Positions 53,845-61,656 of a stretch of DNA of 64,000 bases are shown here, piece after piece. Within the stretch, counting starts at the first letter, position 1. Every line of letters starts with the position of its first letter. Made by a program: the position numbers and the translations under genes. This stretch comes from RYN-230 sp963717125 (GTDB taxonomy: Bacteria; Actinomycetota; Actinomycetes; Streptosporangiales; Streptosporangiaceae). The stretch covers positions 62,001 to 126,000 of the forward strand of contig CAVQVG010000020.1 in assembly GCA_963717125.1 (NCBI GenBank), read 5' to 3'. Under the pieces are notes generated by a model. That model was not told where the DNA came from, made no database searches, and was given only the letters and a program-made list of their open reading frames with translations.

Positions 53845-54453
53845 TCATAGTGAATGATCTCTCGCAATATCGCCTCGACTGTTCCGGAAGACAAACCGAT
53901 ACCCCAGTGCATCGTGATCCCACCAATCCCTTTGCGCATCACGAAGGTCCTGGAGCATGCGTGAGGGATCTGCCTCGTACAGATCCATGAGAAACGTTAG
54001 CTCGCCGTCACTCAGTGCTCCTAGGCCACGCAGAAAGTTCGCGTACGGTCCTCTATAGTCAGTAACTCTAAGGTCCTTGAAGTCGCTGATCTGAAACAGA
54101 TAAGCCATTGAGCCGTTCTTGGGATGACCTATAACCCACCGCCAGAAGATAGCCGGGTTGGTCGTGTCCGGTGATTGCTCATGACATAGCTTGCAGAGGA
54201 GAGCAAGATTCTCCGGACTATCCGAGCCGCCCAGAGAACTAGCCACGACATGAGCCCGCTCCAAGCCCTTCCAGATATCTCGCTGGGCCTTCCTAGACCG
54301 GACCTGCTCCAAACGGCACCAGCCGCATGCGAAGCATTCAGGTTCGTCGAGATCTATCAGAGGAATATAGTCACTTCCTGGAAGGGGCTTACCGCACCAG
54401 TACTTAGCGACCTCTTTGTGTGACGGCAGATCATCGTTCCACGCTCTCATCAT
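53845..54453 (-). CDS. HNH endonuclease-like protein
   Basis: From the ATG at 54453 the protein has about 202 residues. Two zinc knuckles (CFACGWC at residues ~40-46; LLCKLCHEQ at ~86-92) enclose the HNH core ERAHVVASSLGGSDSPENLALLC, with His68 as the likely catalytic residue and Asn82. The helical C-terminal ~110 residues are of unknown family. The frame stays open upstream to 54753, but that part is Arg/Pro-rich with different base use, so I prefer the internal start. It is convergent with the Shedu-like gene, 60 bases away, and is probably part of the same defence cargo. Confidence 0.65.
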   Translation of the reverse strand: MMRAWNDDLPSHKEVAKYWCGKPLPGSDYIPLIDLDEPECFACGWCRLEQVRSRKAQRDIWKGLERAHVVASSLGGSDSPENLALLCKLCHEQSPDTTNPAIFWRWVIGHPKNGSMAYLFQISDFKDLRVTDYRGPYANFLRGLGALSDGELTFLMDLYEADPSRMLQDLRDAQRDWWDHDALGYRFVFRNSRGDIARDHSL

Positions 54454-54852
54454 GCGGTCATCGTAGAAGTTACCTCTGACAAGTAGGGCTACGCGCGCAG
54501 AGCCGCGCAGAAGGTTCTCATGAGGCGCGGTCGGCCAGGAAGCGCGCCTCAGCCTGTGTGATGCCCCTTGCGCCTTCTCTCGTCTCCTTGTCCAGCCTCC
54601 TTGTCCAGTCTCCTGTACTGCTGAATCTGGCCATATCTGATCAAGGCGGCGCCGCCAGCGGCGCCGCTGGCCCGGCGTCAGCGCCCCGGGCTCTGCCTTG
54701 GAAGGCCCGCCCGAGGCGCACGCCGGGCCGTTCACCGGAGGCACGCTGATCAAGGAGGCTCACTCAGCCCGCTGACCAGGTTCAGTGCATGGAACAAAGG
54801 ACAAGCCGACCAGTTGAGCAATGGCGACGGCAAAGAATACGACGACGATACG
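54454..54852. other. G+C-rich spacer with tandem repeat and 18-bp palindrome
   Basis: No gene is supported between the HNH gene and the membrane-protein gene, apart from an open extension of the HNH frame. The stretch contains two 13-bp units CTCCTTGTCCAG(C/T) at 54584-54609 and a perfect 18-bp palindrome GCCAGCGGC-GCCGCTGGC at 54654-54671. Its base use resembles the chromosome rather than the flanking island genes, so it may be a join. Confidence 0.5.
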
Positions 54853-56082
54853 TCAGTGGATCAGTCCTACCAACGCTCCAGCTAGCGCGCCGGCAAGAGC
54901 ACCTAGTACTGTAGCCAAGAGCAAGGCCCGATTATCAAGGCTTTGAGAAATCTGCTCTATGGTAGCATCCAAATGGCCTACCTCTAGAGACTCGATCGTA
55001 GCAACATCACTGGAGTAGTCGTTCACGAAGATAGCTAGGTATTCGTGGTCCTCTTCAAAGTCACGGCGCAAGTTTTCCCAAGTACGACGCAAGGTTTCGA
55101 CATTTGCCAGCGAAAGCCATAGACCCACGAGTATTTGACGCGCCTCACGACGCCATCGCCTTATACGCCAGCGATCCTTTAGACTCTTCCACCAAGGCTG
55201 AGCCGCAATAAGAGAGTGCTCATAATAGTGACCTAGGAGGTGAGCCATCTGATCGCGCGTCAATGACTCAAGGTCCATTATGCGGCGGCCCGCATTCTTT
55301 AGCTTCGCAAATCGAGATGCCGGGCCACTTAGATAAAGTCCAAGCCATACAAGCAGCTTGAAGTTGTCCTCAACACGCGGAACCCTTATATCAACCGCGC
55401 TTTCATTCTTGCGTCGCTCTATTGATATAGTGCCGTCTTCGAGATATTCTTCATCGGAGTGCAGGTAGAGATCCGTGTGGAAGAAAATGTTGTCGCAATT
55501 TGGACTACAGGCTTGGATATATAGATCCGCCTGAACCTTGGCTAGTGCCGTACTGAGAATATCTGCCACGATCTGGCCACCGGGGAGAGGAATATGATCA
55601 CTGTCCTGCTCCCAGAGAACGAAGGCAGTGATCCCATCCCAAGAAACAAAGTAGTCCTCGGTCGGGATATCGTCCCAGCCGTGCCAATTAGGCTGATTTT
55701 TCTTTGGCACGTGCATGTGAAAGCGAATAGGGCTCGACAGCTCCAGTACCTGAAAGGCGTCCTCGCCAGTTAGCAGATCGTCTTCATCAGTACGATTGAA
55801 GTCCGGATAAAATACGCGGCGGTCGGTGAAGTCTGGATTAATATCGGGGACTTTCACTTCAACGACTCGTGAATCTTGCTCAAGGGCGCTAGACACTTCA
55901 TTGATAGCCTGCTGCTTATCGGCTGGACTCATTACTTGCAGAGCAGGCCGGGACTTCGATTCAGGCAGCTTCCACAGCAAGCTCCCCACACGGCACATTT
56001 GGTAAGGGCCAGCTTCTGGATCTACTTGCGTCTCACCAGTAGTAGACCGTTCAGTACTCTCAGTAAGCTGCTGCGTGTCCAC
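54853..56082 (-). CDS. Unrecognised island protein with C-terminal membrane segment
   Basis: I do not recognise the family. The 409-residue protein has a hydrophilic mixed alpha/beta N-terminal part of about 260 residues, with the segments YQMCRVGSLLWKLPES, FHMHVPKKNQPNWHGWDD and YFVSWDGITAFVLWEQDSDH. A basic helical region follows (WKSLKDRWRIRRWRREARQ), then an acidic coiled part. One C-terminal membrane helix with small-residue spacing (LLLATVLGALAGALAGALVG) ends the protein. A tail-anchored cytoplasmic sensor or effector is the natural reading. Base use is A+T-rich like the Shedu-like gene. The ATG at 56082 is the first in frame. Confidence 0.6.
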   Translation of the reverse strand: MDTQQLTESTERSTTGETQVDPEAGPYQMCRVGSLLWKLPESKSRPALQVMSPADKQQAINEVSSALEQDSRVVEVKVPDINPDFTDRRVFYPDFNRTDEDDLLTGEDAFQVLELSSPIRFHMHVPKKNQPNWHGWDDIPTEDYFVSWDGITAFVLWEQDSDHIPLPGGQIVADILSTALAKVQADLYIQACSPNCDNIFFHTDLYLHSDEEYLEDGTISIERRKNESAVDIRVPRVEDNFKLLVWLGLYLSGPASRFAKLKNAGRRIMDLESLTRDQMAHLLGHYYEHSLIAAQPWWKSLKDRWRIRRWRREARQILVGLWLSLANVETLRRTWENLRRDFEEDHEYLAIFVNDYSSDVATIESLEVGHLDATIEQISQSLDNRALLLATVLGALAGALAGALVGLIH

Positions 56083-56403
56083 TTATCACCAACGATGTTC
56101 GGGCTTGCGTTCGTGCGATCCGCGTGCGACAACCCGCGGCTAATTCCGGTCGCACACGGTCCATGTTGATCCGCCAGGTGCTCGGTAGCGGACCGTAGAG
56201 GGCAGACTCCGGGCAGGTCAGAGCCTTGTGGCGACTGACGAGACCGGTGGTCAGGGGCGGGTCGAACGCCGACCTTCCGCTTTCAGGCTGACAGGCCCCG
56301 CTGACTGGCCAGGGGTAGCCTACCGCTATCAGCCACCTACGCGTTCGCTCGCGCCCGTGCCTGTTGCCTCCGGCGGGGGCGCTCGGGCTCCGGGATGGAG
56401 GGG

Positions 56404-56555
56404 GCCTGATCATCCCGTCACCATCGACCCGGGGAAGCCGAGCAGACCTGGCCGACGGGGTCAATGTCGTTCGGCCGGTGGGGTGCTCCACATTGACCAC
56501 GTGGGCCAGGCCCGCTTCCCTCATCGGCGGGTTGACGGTGACGGGATGATCAGGC
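56404..56555. repeat. Long imperfect hairpin (~64-bp arms)
   Basis: The outer 28 bases on each side pair with two mismatches (GCCTGATCATCCCGTCACC against GGTGACGGGATGATCAGGC). The inner blocks GGAAGC/GCTTCC, CCTGGCC/GGCCAGG and GGTCAATGT/ACATTGACC also pair, leaving a loop of about 22 bases at 56468-56489. Such near-complete self-complementarity over 150 bases cannot be chance. It could be a MITE-like element, a structured RNA or a recombination or replication signal of the island. Confidence 0.8.
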
Positions 56556-56700
56556 AGGCGGGTTGCGCGCTGACGCGCTAGGAGCGTGCCCGTGGCGTGC
56601 CCGATCAGACGGTGAGCCGCAGTAAATCAGGGTCACTCACGGGCACGAGGCTGGGCCGCTGACCTCGTGCCGGGCAGGTCCGGCCGGTGCCGCTGACGAC

Positions 56701-56744
56701 CTTCTAAGCAGCGGGTCGCGGGTTCGAGTCCTGCCCGGCGCGCT
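56701..56744 (+). repeat. tRNA-Arg 3'-half copy, first right-hand copy
   Basis: Forty-four bases from the anticodon loop CTTCTAA to the end of the acceptor arm, identical to the tRNA gene. The 5' half is absent, so it is not a gene. It is followed by about 20 unrelated bases and then the second copy. Confidence 0.85.
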
Positions 56745-56763
56745 TGGCCAAATCCAGACCTTG

Positions 56764-56866
56764 CTAAGCAGCGGGTCGCGGGTTCGAGTCCTGCCCGGCG
56801 CGCTTGGCCAAATCAGATCTTCCGCCCAGGTCGCAGCATATGTGCGCGATCTTGCGGGTTGATCGT
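56764..56866 (+). repeat. attR-like direct repeat, second right-hand copy
   Basis: It starts at CTAAGCAG of the anticodon region, matches the tRNA 3' half to 56804, and continues with the downstream flank of the tRNA gene (AATCAGATCTTCCGCCCAGG to GGTTGAT). It is the outer boundary of the island. Confidence 0.85.
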
Positions 56867-57172
56867 CAGGAGGCTCGCCTTGTGCCGGGTCGTGCCCGTT
56901 CGCTTGCCCGCCCGGCGCACGCCGGGCCAGCATCACAGCGCGTGACCTTATCCATTCAGCTCAACAGCAGCGTCATAACGCCGCTGAGCCCGTTGCCAGG
57001 ATCGCCTCAGCAAGGGCCGGGCCGGCCAGGGCGTCAGCGCCAGCTGCTTCTCGATCAGCTGAGCTGATTCCCGCGCGCTGGCCACCACATATGGCCTAAG
57101 CCGCACATCGGACCGAGAGTCACTGTCCAAGATCTTTAATACACCTCATCCAGCTCATCGAGGATTGCGGGG

Positions 57173-57481
57173 TTGCGGTTGGCGAACTGGATTGCGGTGG
57201 CCGCGCCGGTGGCCGGACTGGTCTGTGTTCTGGTCGTGCTGTTCATGGACGTGGCCGGGCTCAGGCGGCTGGGGGGCCGCCGCTGGCAGGGAGCTGGCAT
57301 CGCGCTCGATCTGTGCGGGATTCTGGCCAGTGGTTTTGCACAGGGGCGCGGCTGGCCCGCGGCCCGGCTTCAGATGGTCCATGACCTCACGCTGGCGTTC
57401 GTGCTGCCAGGTACCGCGCTCCTGGCGGCCGGGCTTGTCATTGGGTTCAGGCGGAGTGGCAGGTCGCTGGGGAACCGCTGA
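57173..57481 (+). CDS. Small membrane protein, three hydrophobic segments
   Basis: The 102-residue protein begins at a TTG (a second TTG lies two codons in). It has segments at VAAPVAGLVCVLVVLFMDV, a middle amphipathic GAGIALDLCGILASGF and a last LAFVLPGTALLAAGLVIGF, then a short basic tail. I do not recognise a family. High coding G+C and a clean stop near the convergent aminopeptidase support it as a gene. Confidence 0.5.
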   Translation: MRLANWIAVAAPVAGLVCVLVVLFMDVAGLRRLGGRRWQGAGIALDLCGILASGFAQGRGWPAARLQMVHDLTLAFVLPGTALLAAGLVIGFRRSGRSLGNR

Positions 57482-57493
57482 ACCGACCTGACG

Positions 57494-58708
57494 TCAGACG
57501 TGCAGGACCCACTCGTCGTCTCGGATGATCTCCACTGTGCCCGTCGGGCCAGTACCGGTGACGGTCATACCCTCGCCGCCGATCACGACATCGGTGTGGA
57601 CGGCCGAGCGGTTGAGCCCGGTCTCGTACCGCTCCTGGTCGCTCTTGTCCAGCCCGCCGGCCACCGAGAACGGGAAGCTCTGGCCCCACGCGACGTGGCA
57701 GGCCGTGTTCTCGTCGAAGAGGGTGTTGTGGAAGAGGATGCCGGCCTTGGCGATCCGCGAGTCCCGGTCGACGAGGGAAACTTCGCCCAGACTCCGGGCA
57801 CCTTCGTCGGTGTCGAGCTGAGCTCGCACCGACTCGGTCCCCGACCTCGCCGTGACGTCGGTGATGCGCCCGCCGGAGAAGGTGACCTTCAGCCCTTCAA
57901 CCACCTGGCCGCTCACGATCACCGGCTTGGTCAGGCTGATCGTGCCGTCGGCGCGGCGCCGGTCGGGGCTGGTGAAGACCTCCTCGGTCGGGATGTTCGG
58001 CATGAACGTCAGGCCACCGGGGTCCTCCCCGCCGCCGCCGGTCCACCGGGTGCCTGGCACGAGCCCGACGGTGAGATCGGTCCCGGCGCTGCGGTAGCGC
58101 ACCTCGGCCAGATCCAAGGCGTCCAGCGCGCGCCCCCGCGCGGCCAGCTCCGCATTGCGCTGCTGCCAGCTGGCGACCGGGTCGGCCTCGTCCAGGCGCA
58201 TCGCCGTCGCGACCGCATCCCAGAGGCGTTCGACATCCGGTTCACCGAAAACCTCCGTGGCCCAGCCCGGGTTCGGCGCCGCGACCACGGTCCAGCGCAG
58301 CTGCTGTCCGAAGAGCGCCTCCCGGTAAGCCGTCGCCTCCTCGACCGGGAGCGCGGCGGCCTTCGCCGGATCCACATCGTCGAACAGATGCGGGTCAGGA
58401 TCGCCCACCAGCGAGATCACCACGCCACGCCCGGCCGCCCATTCCCTGATCCGCTCAATCGCCCACGGCCGCGCCCTGGTCAGCGCCTCAATGCTCGCAT
58501 GGATGAGCCGCGAGCGCCGGATCGGGCCGTCCGACCACTCGACCTCCACCCATGCGGCGCCGACGGCGTACGCGCGCTCCACCACCGCCCGGGCGATCTC
58601 CAGGTGGGCGGTATCGGCAGTGACGAGCACGCCCGAGCCGGGCTGGACGTTGGCACCGGCCCGGACGGCCAGATCGGCGAAGCGTCCGAGGCGATCGTTG
58701 TCAGCCAT
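57494..58708 (-). CDS. M29 family aminopeptidase (AmpS/PepS type)
   Basis: The 404-residue enzyme fits the M29 family in length and motifs: an N-terminal RFADLAVRAGANVQPGSGVLV, then MPNIPTEEVFTSPDRRRADG with metal-binding Glu, FHNTLFDENTACHVAWGQ, and GLNRSAVHTDVVIGGEGM with His and Asp ligands. It removes N-terminal residues from peptides using two metal ions in the cytoplasm. I chose the ATG at 58708; a GTG six codons upstream is less likely. It is convergent with the small membrane protein. Confidence 0.9.
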   Translation of the reverse strand: MADNDRLGRFADLAVRAGANVQPGSGVLVTADTAHLEIARAVVERAYAVGAAWVEVEWSDGPIRRSRLIHASIEALTRARPWAIERIREWAAGRGVVISLVGDPDPHLFDDVDPAKAAALPVEEATAYREALFGQQLRWTVVAAPNPGWATEVFGEPDVERLWDAVATAMRLDEADPVASWQQRNAELAARGRALDALDLAEVRYRSAGTDLTVGLVPGTRWTGGGGEDPGGLTFMPNIPTEEVFTSPDRRRADGTISLTKPVIVSGQVVEGLKVTFSGGRITDVTARSGTESVRAQLDTDEGARSLGEVSLVDRDSRIAKAGILFHNTLFDENTACHVAWGQSFPFSVAGGLDKSDQERYETGLNRSAVHTDVVIGGEGMTVTGTGPTGTVEIIRDDEWVLHV

Positions 58709-58838
58709 GCTGGCAGAGTAGGACACTACCCGGCGTCAGAGCGGCTTCAGCCGGCACCAGACCCGCGCTGAAGCCACAACCTGTAGACGAGGTGGCCATC
58801 CCTCCGACGCCGCACGGCCCGGCCAAGCGATAGCTGGC

Positions 58839-59030
58839 TTACGCGTGCTCCTGTTCTGCTCTGAATTGATCAGCCAGCATCCGGTAGACCGAGGCGAGGT
58901 CCATGACGGCCTGGCAGGACTCGCACATCAGGGATGGATGGGCCAGGCAGTCCTGGCAGTGCTCAGCCGCCAGACGGGTGCGGTAGATGATGCCGTCCTG
59001 GAGCGCCTGGAAGATGAAGCCGGCGTCCAT
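58839..59030 (-). CDS. Small CxxC protein divergent from a GntR gene
   Basis: The 63-residue protein from the ATG at 59030 has HCQDCLAHPSLMCESCQ, a possible zinc site, inside a helical frame (DGIIYRTRLAAEHC, then AVMDLASVYRMLADQFRAEQ). I do not know its function. Its position opposite a short GntR gene, with only 76 bases between the starts, suggests a shared control region. Confidence 0.6.
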   Translation of the reverse strand: MDAGFIFQALQDGIIYRTRLAAEHCQDCLAHPSLMCESCQAVMDLASVYRMLADQFRAEQEHA

Positions 59031-59106
59031 GTCCCCGTGGCCAGCGATGAGGGGGTTGGCCCGGACGTAGCCATTCGCTGTCCCCGACTGACTCTAACCT
59101 GGCTGG

Positions 59107-59340
59107 GTGACCATTGATCATTTCGGCAGCACCCCGGCCTATCTGCAACTGGCCGCGATCCTGCGCGACTTGATCGCCTCCGGGAAGATCGGCCCCAACC
59201 AGCCCCTGCCCTCCATCAAGACCCTGGCCCAGGAGTACGAGGTAGCCAAGGGCACCACCGAGAAGGCTCTCGGTGTCCTGCGGGAGGAAGGGCTGGTACG
59301 GACGGTGCCGGGCCGGGGCATCTACGTGGTCCCGAGGTAA
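59107..59340 (+). CDS. Short GntR-type winged-helix regulator
   Basis: The 77-residue protein is a bare GntR DNA-binding domain: PAYLQLAAILRDLIASGKIG, then LPSIKTLAQEYEVAKGTTEKAL and the wing VRTVPGRGIYVV. It has no effector domain, which is typical of mini-GntR proteins in actinomycetes. It starts at a GTG. It probably controls itself and the divergent CxxC gene. Confidence 0.85.
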   Translation: MTIDHFGSTPAYLQLAAILRDLIASGKIGPNQPLPSIKTLAQEYEVAKGTTEKALGVLREEGLVRTVPGRGIYVVPR

Positions 59341-59542
59341 GACACCCCGATCAGGTGCAGTAGCGCCCAGCCGTCCGGCTTCGAGCGGCTCCCTCGTCCC
59401 GGCGAGGTTCCGGGTGGCTGCACCCTTCGCAAACTGCGACGTACAGGCTGCTCACATGCACCGACGTCCTCTCTGGGGTCGTACTACGCGACTGGGTACA
59501 GATGAGTACACAAGTCACGAAATACCTCGGGGGGAACAGGTA

Positions 59543-60325
59543 ATGATCCGGAAGCTCGCGGTTGAGTTCCTCGGCACGGCGATCCTGGTGTTCTTCGCCG
59601 TCGGCGTGGCCACGCTGATGTTCGGCTTCAAGTTCGACGGGGCCAGCGTGGCGGCCGGGGTGGTGGCCACCGCACTGGCGTTCGGCCTGACCCTGCTCGC
59701 GCTGGTGTACCTGATCGGGCCGGTGTCTGGCTGCCACGTCAACCCGGCCGTCACCATGGGCGCCCTGCTCACCGGGCGGGTCGGGGTGACCGAGGCGGTC
59801 GGCTACTGGATCGCCCAGTTCGCCGGCGGGATCGTCGGCGCGCTGGCGCTGTGGGGGGCGTTCAGCACCTCGCCGCTGTACAGCCGCACGGTGACCGGGC
59901 TGGGGACCGACGGTTACGGCACCGAGTCGATGATCCACATCGGCGTAGGTGGGGCGTTCATCTTCGAAGTCGTGCTCACCGCCATCTTCGTCTTCGTGGT
60001 GCTCCGGGTGACCTCGGCCACGGCCAACCCGGCTACCGCGGCCATCGCGATCGGGCTGGGCCTGGCCGTCGTGCACCTGGTCGGCATCCCGATCACCGGC
60101 ACGTCAGTGAACCCGGCGCGCAGCCTCGGCCCGGCCCTGGTGGTGGGCGGCACGGCGCTGAGCCAGGTGTGGCTGTTCATCGTGGCGCCGCTGGTCGGCG
60201 GCGTCCTGGCGGCCGGGCTGCACCGGTCGCTGTACCGCGAGGTGGACGCCGGGCTGGCCGCCGAGGCGCAGCAGCCAGGCGAGGGCGAGGCTGAGGCCGC
60301 CGCGGCCAGCCGCCCGGGCGCCTGA
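59543..60325 (+). CDS. Aquaporin (MIP family)
   Basis: The 260-residue protein has six membrane segments and two half-helices with the NPA boxes HVNPAVTMG near residue 72 and SVNPARSLG near residue 190. The N-terminal EFLGTAILVFFAVG is typical of AqpZ-type water channels. The Arg after the second NPA, needed for the selectivity filter, is present. The C-terminal 30 residues are Glu/Ala-rich and cytoplasmic. The ATG at 59543 has a G-rich site upstream and was preferred to longer frames starting inside the GntR gene. Confidence 0.9.
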   Translation: MIRKLAVEFLGTAILVFFAVGVATLMFGFKFDGASVAAGVVATALAFGLTLLALVYLIGPVSGCHVNPAVTMGALLTGRVGVTEAVGYWIAQFAGGIVGALALWGAFSTSPLYSRTVTGLGTDGYGTESMIHIGVGGAFIFEVVLTAIFVFVVLRVTSATANPATAAIAIGLGLAVVHLVGIPITGTSVNPARSLGPALVVGGTALSQVWLFIVAPLVGGVLAAGLHRSLYREVDAGLAAEAQQPGEGEAEAAAASRPGA

Positions 60326-60342
60326 CCGCGCGGACGTAGCGC

Positions 60343-60471
60343 CTGGGCGCGCTGCTGGTGACCGGCGTCGGGTACAACGTCACCCGGGCGGTGAGCGTGG
60401 TCTGGGTGAACCGGCGCACCCCGGGCCCGGTGCGGGCCACCGTGCACTCGTTCCACGGCGCGCTAGCCGCC
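60343..60471 (+). pseudogene. MFS transporter fragment
   Basis: In one frame the sequence reads LGALLVTGVGYNVTRAVSVV then WVNRRTPGPVRATVHSFHGA, which matches the middle of an actinobacterial MFS transporter family (the RAVSVIWVNRRTTSDVRATVHSF block). There is no start and the end runs into the next, convergent gene. About 40 codons remain of some 400. Confidence 0.6.
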
Positions 60472-60969
60472 CGGGGCCGGCCGCCGCGCGAAGAACGGGG
60501 CGGATTCCTTGCGGAACAGCAGCACGATCACGGTCAGCCCGATCAGCCAGATGACCAGGCCGACGATCAGGTCGACCACCCCGCGCACGGTCGCGAACGA
60601 GATCAGCAGGTCCAGCGTGCTGATGCCGAACAAGACCGCCGAGACGATCCTGGCCCAGTTGTGTCCCCGGTTGTTGGCCCAGGCCATCCACAGCCACAGG
60701 GCGACCGCGATCAGCGCCCCGACGACCAGGATGGTGGTCCGCGCGGTCTCGGCGGTATGCAGTTGCGTCACGGTGTAGTGCGGGTGCGTACGCAGAATCG
60801 CCGCCTTCAGGCTGCCCCTGGTCAGCAGCGCGACGATCAGGGCAACCACCTCGATCGCGGCGGCCAGGCACATCAGCCGGACCGCGGTGTGCACCGAGCG
60901 TGGTTGCTGGACTGGCTCGGGCGCTAATTCGGCCCCCGAACCCCCCGATGACGGATATGGCTCATACAT
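60463..60969 (-). CDS. Four-TM membrane protein of unknown function
   Basis: The 168-residue protein from the ATG at 60969 has a perfect AGGAGG six bases upstream. It has a Pro/Ser-rich N-terminus, then four hydrophobic segments (LMCLAAAIEVVALIVALL, TTILVVGALIAVALWLWMAW, IVSAVLFGISTLDLLISF, LIVGLVIWLIGLTVIVLLF). A short basic tail ends with ARRPAPGG. It has the layout of small actinobacterial membrane proteins with unknown role. Its 3' end overlaps the MFS fragment. Confidence 0.7.
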   Translation of the reverse strand: MYEPYPSSGGSGAELAPEPVQQPRSVHTAVRLMCLAAAIEVVALIVALLTRGSLKAAILRTHPHYTVTQLHTAETARTTILVVGALIAVALWLWMAWANNRGHNWARIVSAVLFGISTLDLLISFATVRGVVDLIVGLVIWLIGLTVIVLLFRKESAPFFARRPAPGG

Positions 60970-61083
60970 CACGTGCCTCCTTTGCCCCTGTGGTCAGCGT
61001 ACCGTCAGCCGACGAAATCCGGGATGCGCTACGGCAGTAACCAGCGTTACTCTGATTGTCAGTGAAACTTATGGAGGGCTGAC

Positions 61084-61656
61084 ATGACCGGCGATACCAC
61101 CGACCCGCTCCAGGCCCTGCTCGACCAGCAGATCAAAGAACGGTTCCCGGACGGCTCGATCGAGCGGGTCGCGCTGCTGCGGTACGGCGACGAACCGGAG
61201 ATCGAGCCGGGAAGACTGCAGGTCCGGGTGCACGTCCAGGCACCCGCTGAGTCCGGCGACACCGACGATCCGATGGATGACTGGGAGCACGCGCACCGGG
61301 CCGCGACGCGGGAGCTCCACAACGAGCTGTCCCGGAAGGTTCCCGAGATCACCCAGCTCGAGTTCGTGATGGAGGCCGCTGACGGCCGCCATACCGCCCG
61401 GGTCGGGATGCGCGGCGCCCCCTCGCTGTCCGACATGGAAGAGCGCGCCCGGGCCGGTGGCGGCCCGCTGACGCCGGTGATGGCGCGGCTGGGCCCGGCC
61501 GACCTGGAGATCCTGGATACCTTGATCACCGCGGGCATCGCGCCGACCCGGGCGGAGGCGGTCCGGTGGGCGCTGGCCCGGATCCGGGAGCGGCCCGCCT
61601 ACGCCAAGCTTCGCGAGCGGGCCCACGAGCTCGACGAGCTGAAAGCCCAGTTCTAG
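61084..61656 (+). CDS. CopG/ribbon-helix-helix-like protein
   Basis: The 190-residue protein starts at the ATG at 61084 with GGAGGG upstream. The N-terminal ~120 residues form an unassigned domain with VALLRYGDEPEIEPGRLQVRV and acidic stretches. The C-terminal ~60 residues (DLEILDTLITAGIAPTRAEAVRWALARIRE) look like a ribbon-helix-helix or TipAS-like helical segment, often used for DNA binding or pairing. Its stop overlaps the stop of the convergent phosphatase gene by four bases. Confidence 0.65.
   Translation: MTGDTTDPLQALLDQQIKERFPDGSIERVALLRYGDEPEIEPGRLQVRVHVQAPAESGDTDDPMDDWEHAHRAATRELHNELSRKVPEITQLEFVMEAADGRHTARVGMRGAPSLSDMEERARAGGGPLTPVMARLGPADLEILDTLITAGIAPTRAEAVRWALARIRERPAYAKLRERAHELDELKAQF

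Larger units (their letters stand above)
48318..56804. mobile_element. Genomic island at tRNA-Arg(TCT), no integrase seen
   Basis: The island is bounded on the left by an intact tRNA and on the right by two tandem copies of the tRNA 3' half. It holds a GntR/UTRA regulator and XRE-DUF5753 protein, types common on actinomycete integrative elements, then a block richer in A+T carrying two putative nucleases and a membrane protein. No integrase, excisionase, FtsK-like Tra or replication gene is recognised, so it is probably immobile or needs help. Two right-hand repeats suggest at least two insertion events. Confidence 0.7.
56083..57172. other. Gene-poor right end of the island
   Basis: This 1.1-kb stretch holds a long hairpin (56404-56555), a cluster of GCGTGCCCG/CACGGGCACG repeats at 56583-56650 of the kind seen near recombinase arm sites, two tRNA 3'-half copies and their flank. 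I see no integrase remnant. A 60-codon minus-strand frame at 56948-57130 has no family character. Confidence 0.55.

Noticed and set aside
54584..54615. Start of a CRISPR-like array
   Set aside because: Two directly adjoining 13-bp units with no spacers and no cas genes in the window.
56701..56804. Two further tRNA-Arg genes
   Set aside because: Only the 3' half from the anticodon loop is present in each; there is no D-arm or 5' acceptor strand, so they are attachment-site repeats.
56083..57172. Integrase or excisionase remnant at the island end
   Set aside because: I read all six frames for tyrosine or serine recombinase motifs and found none that stands out; the short frames are compositional.
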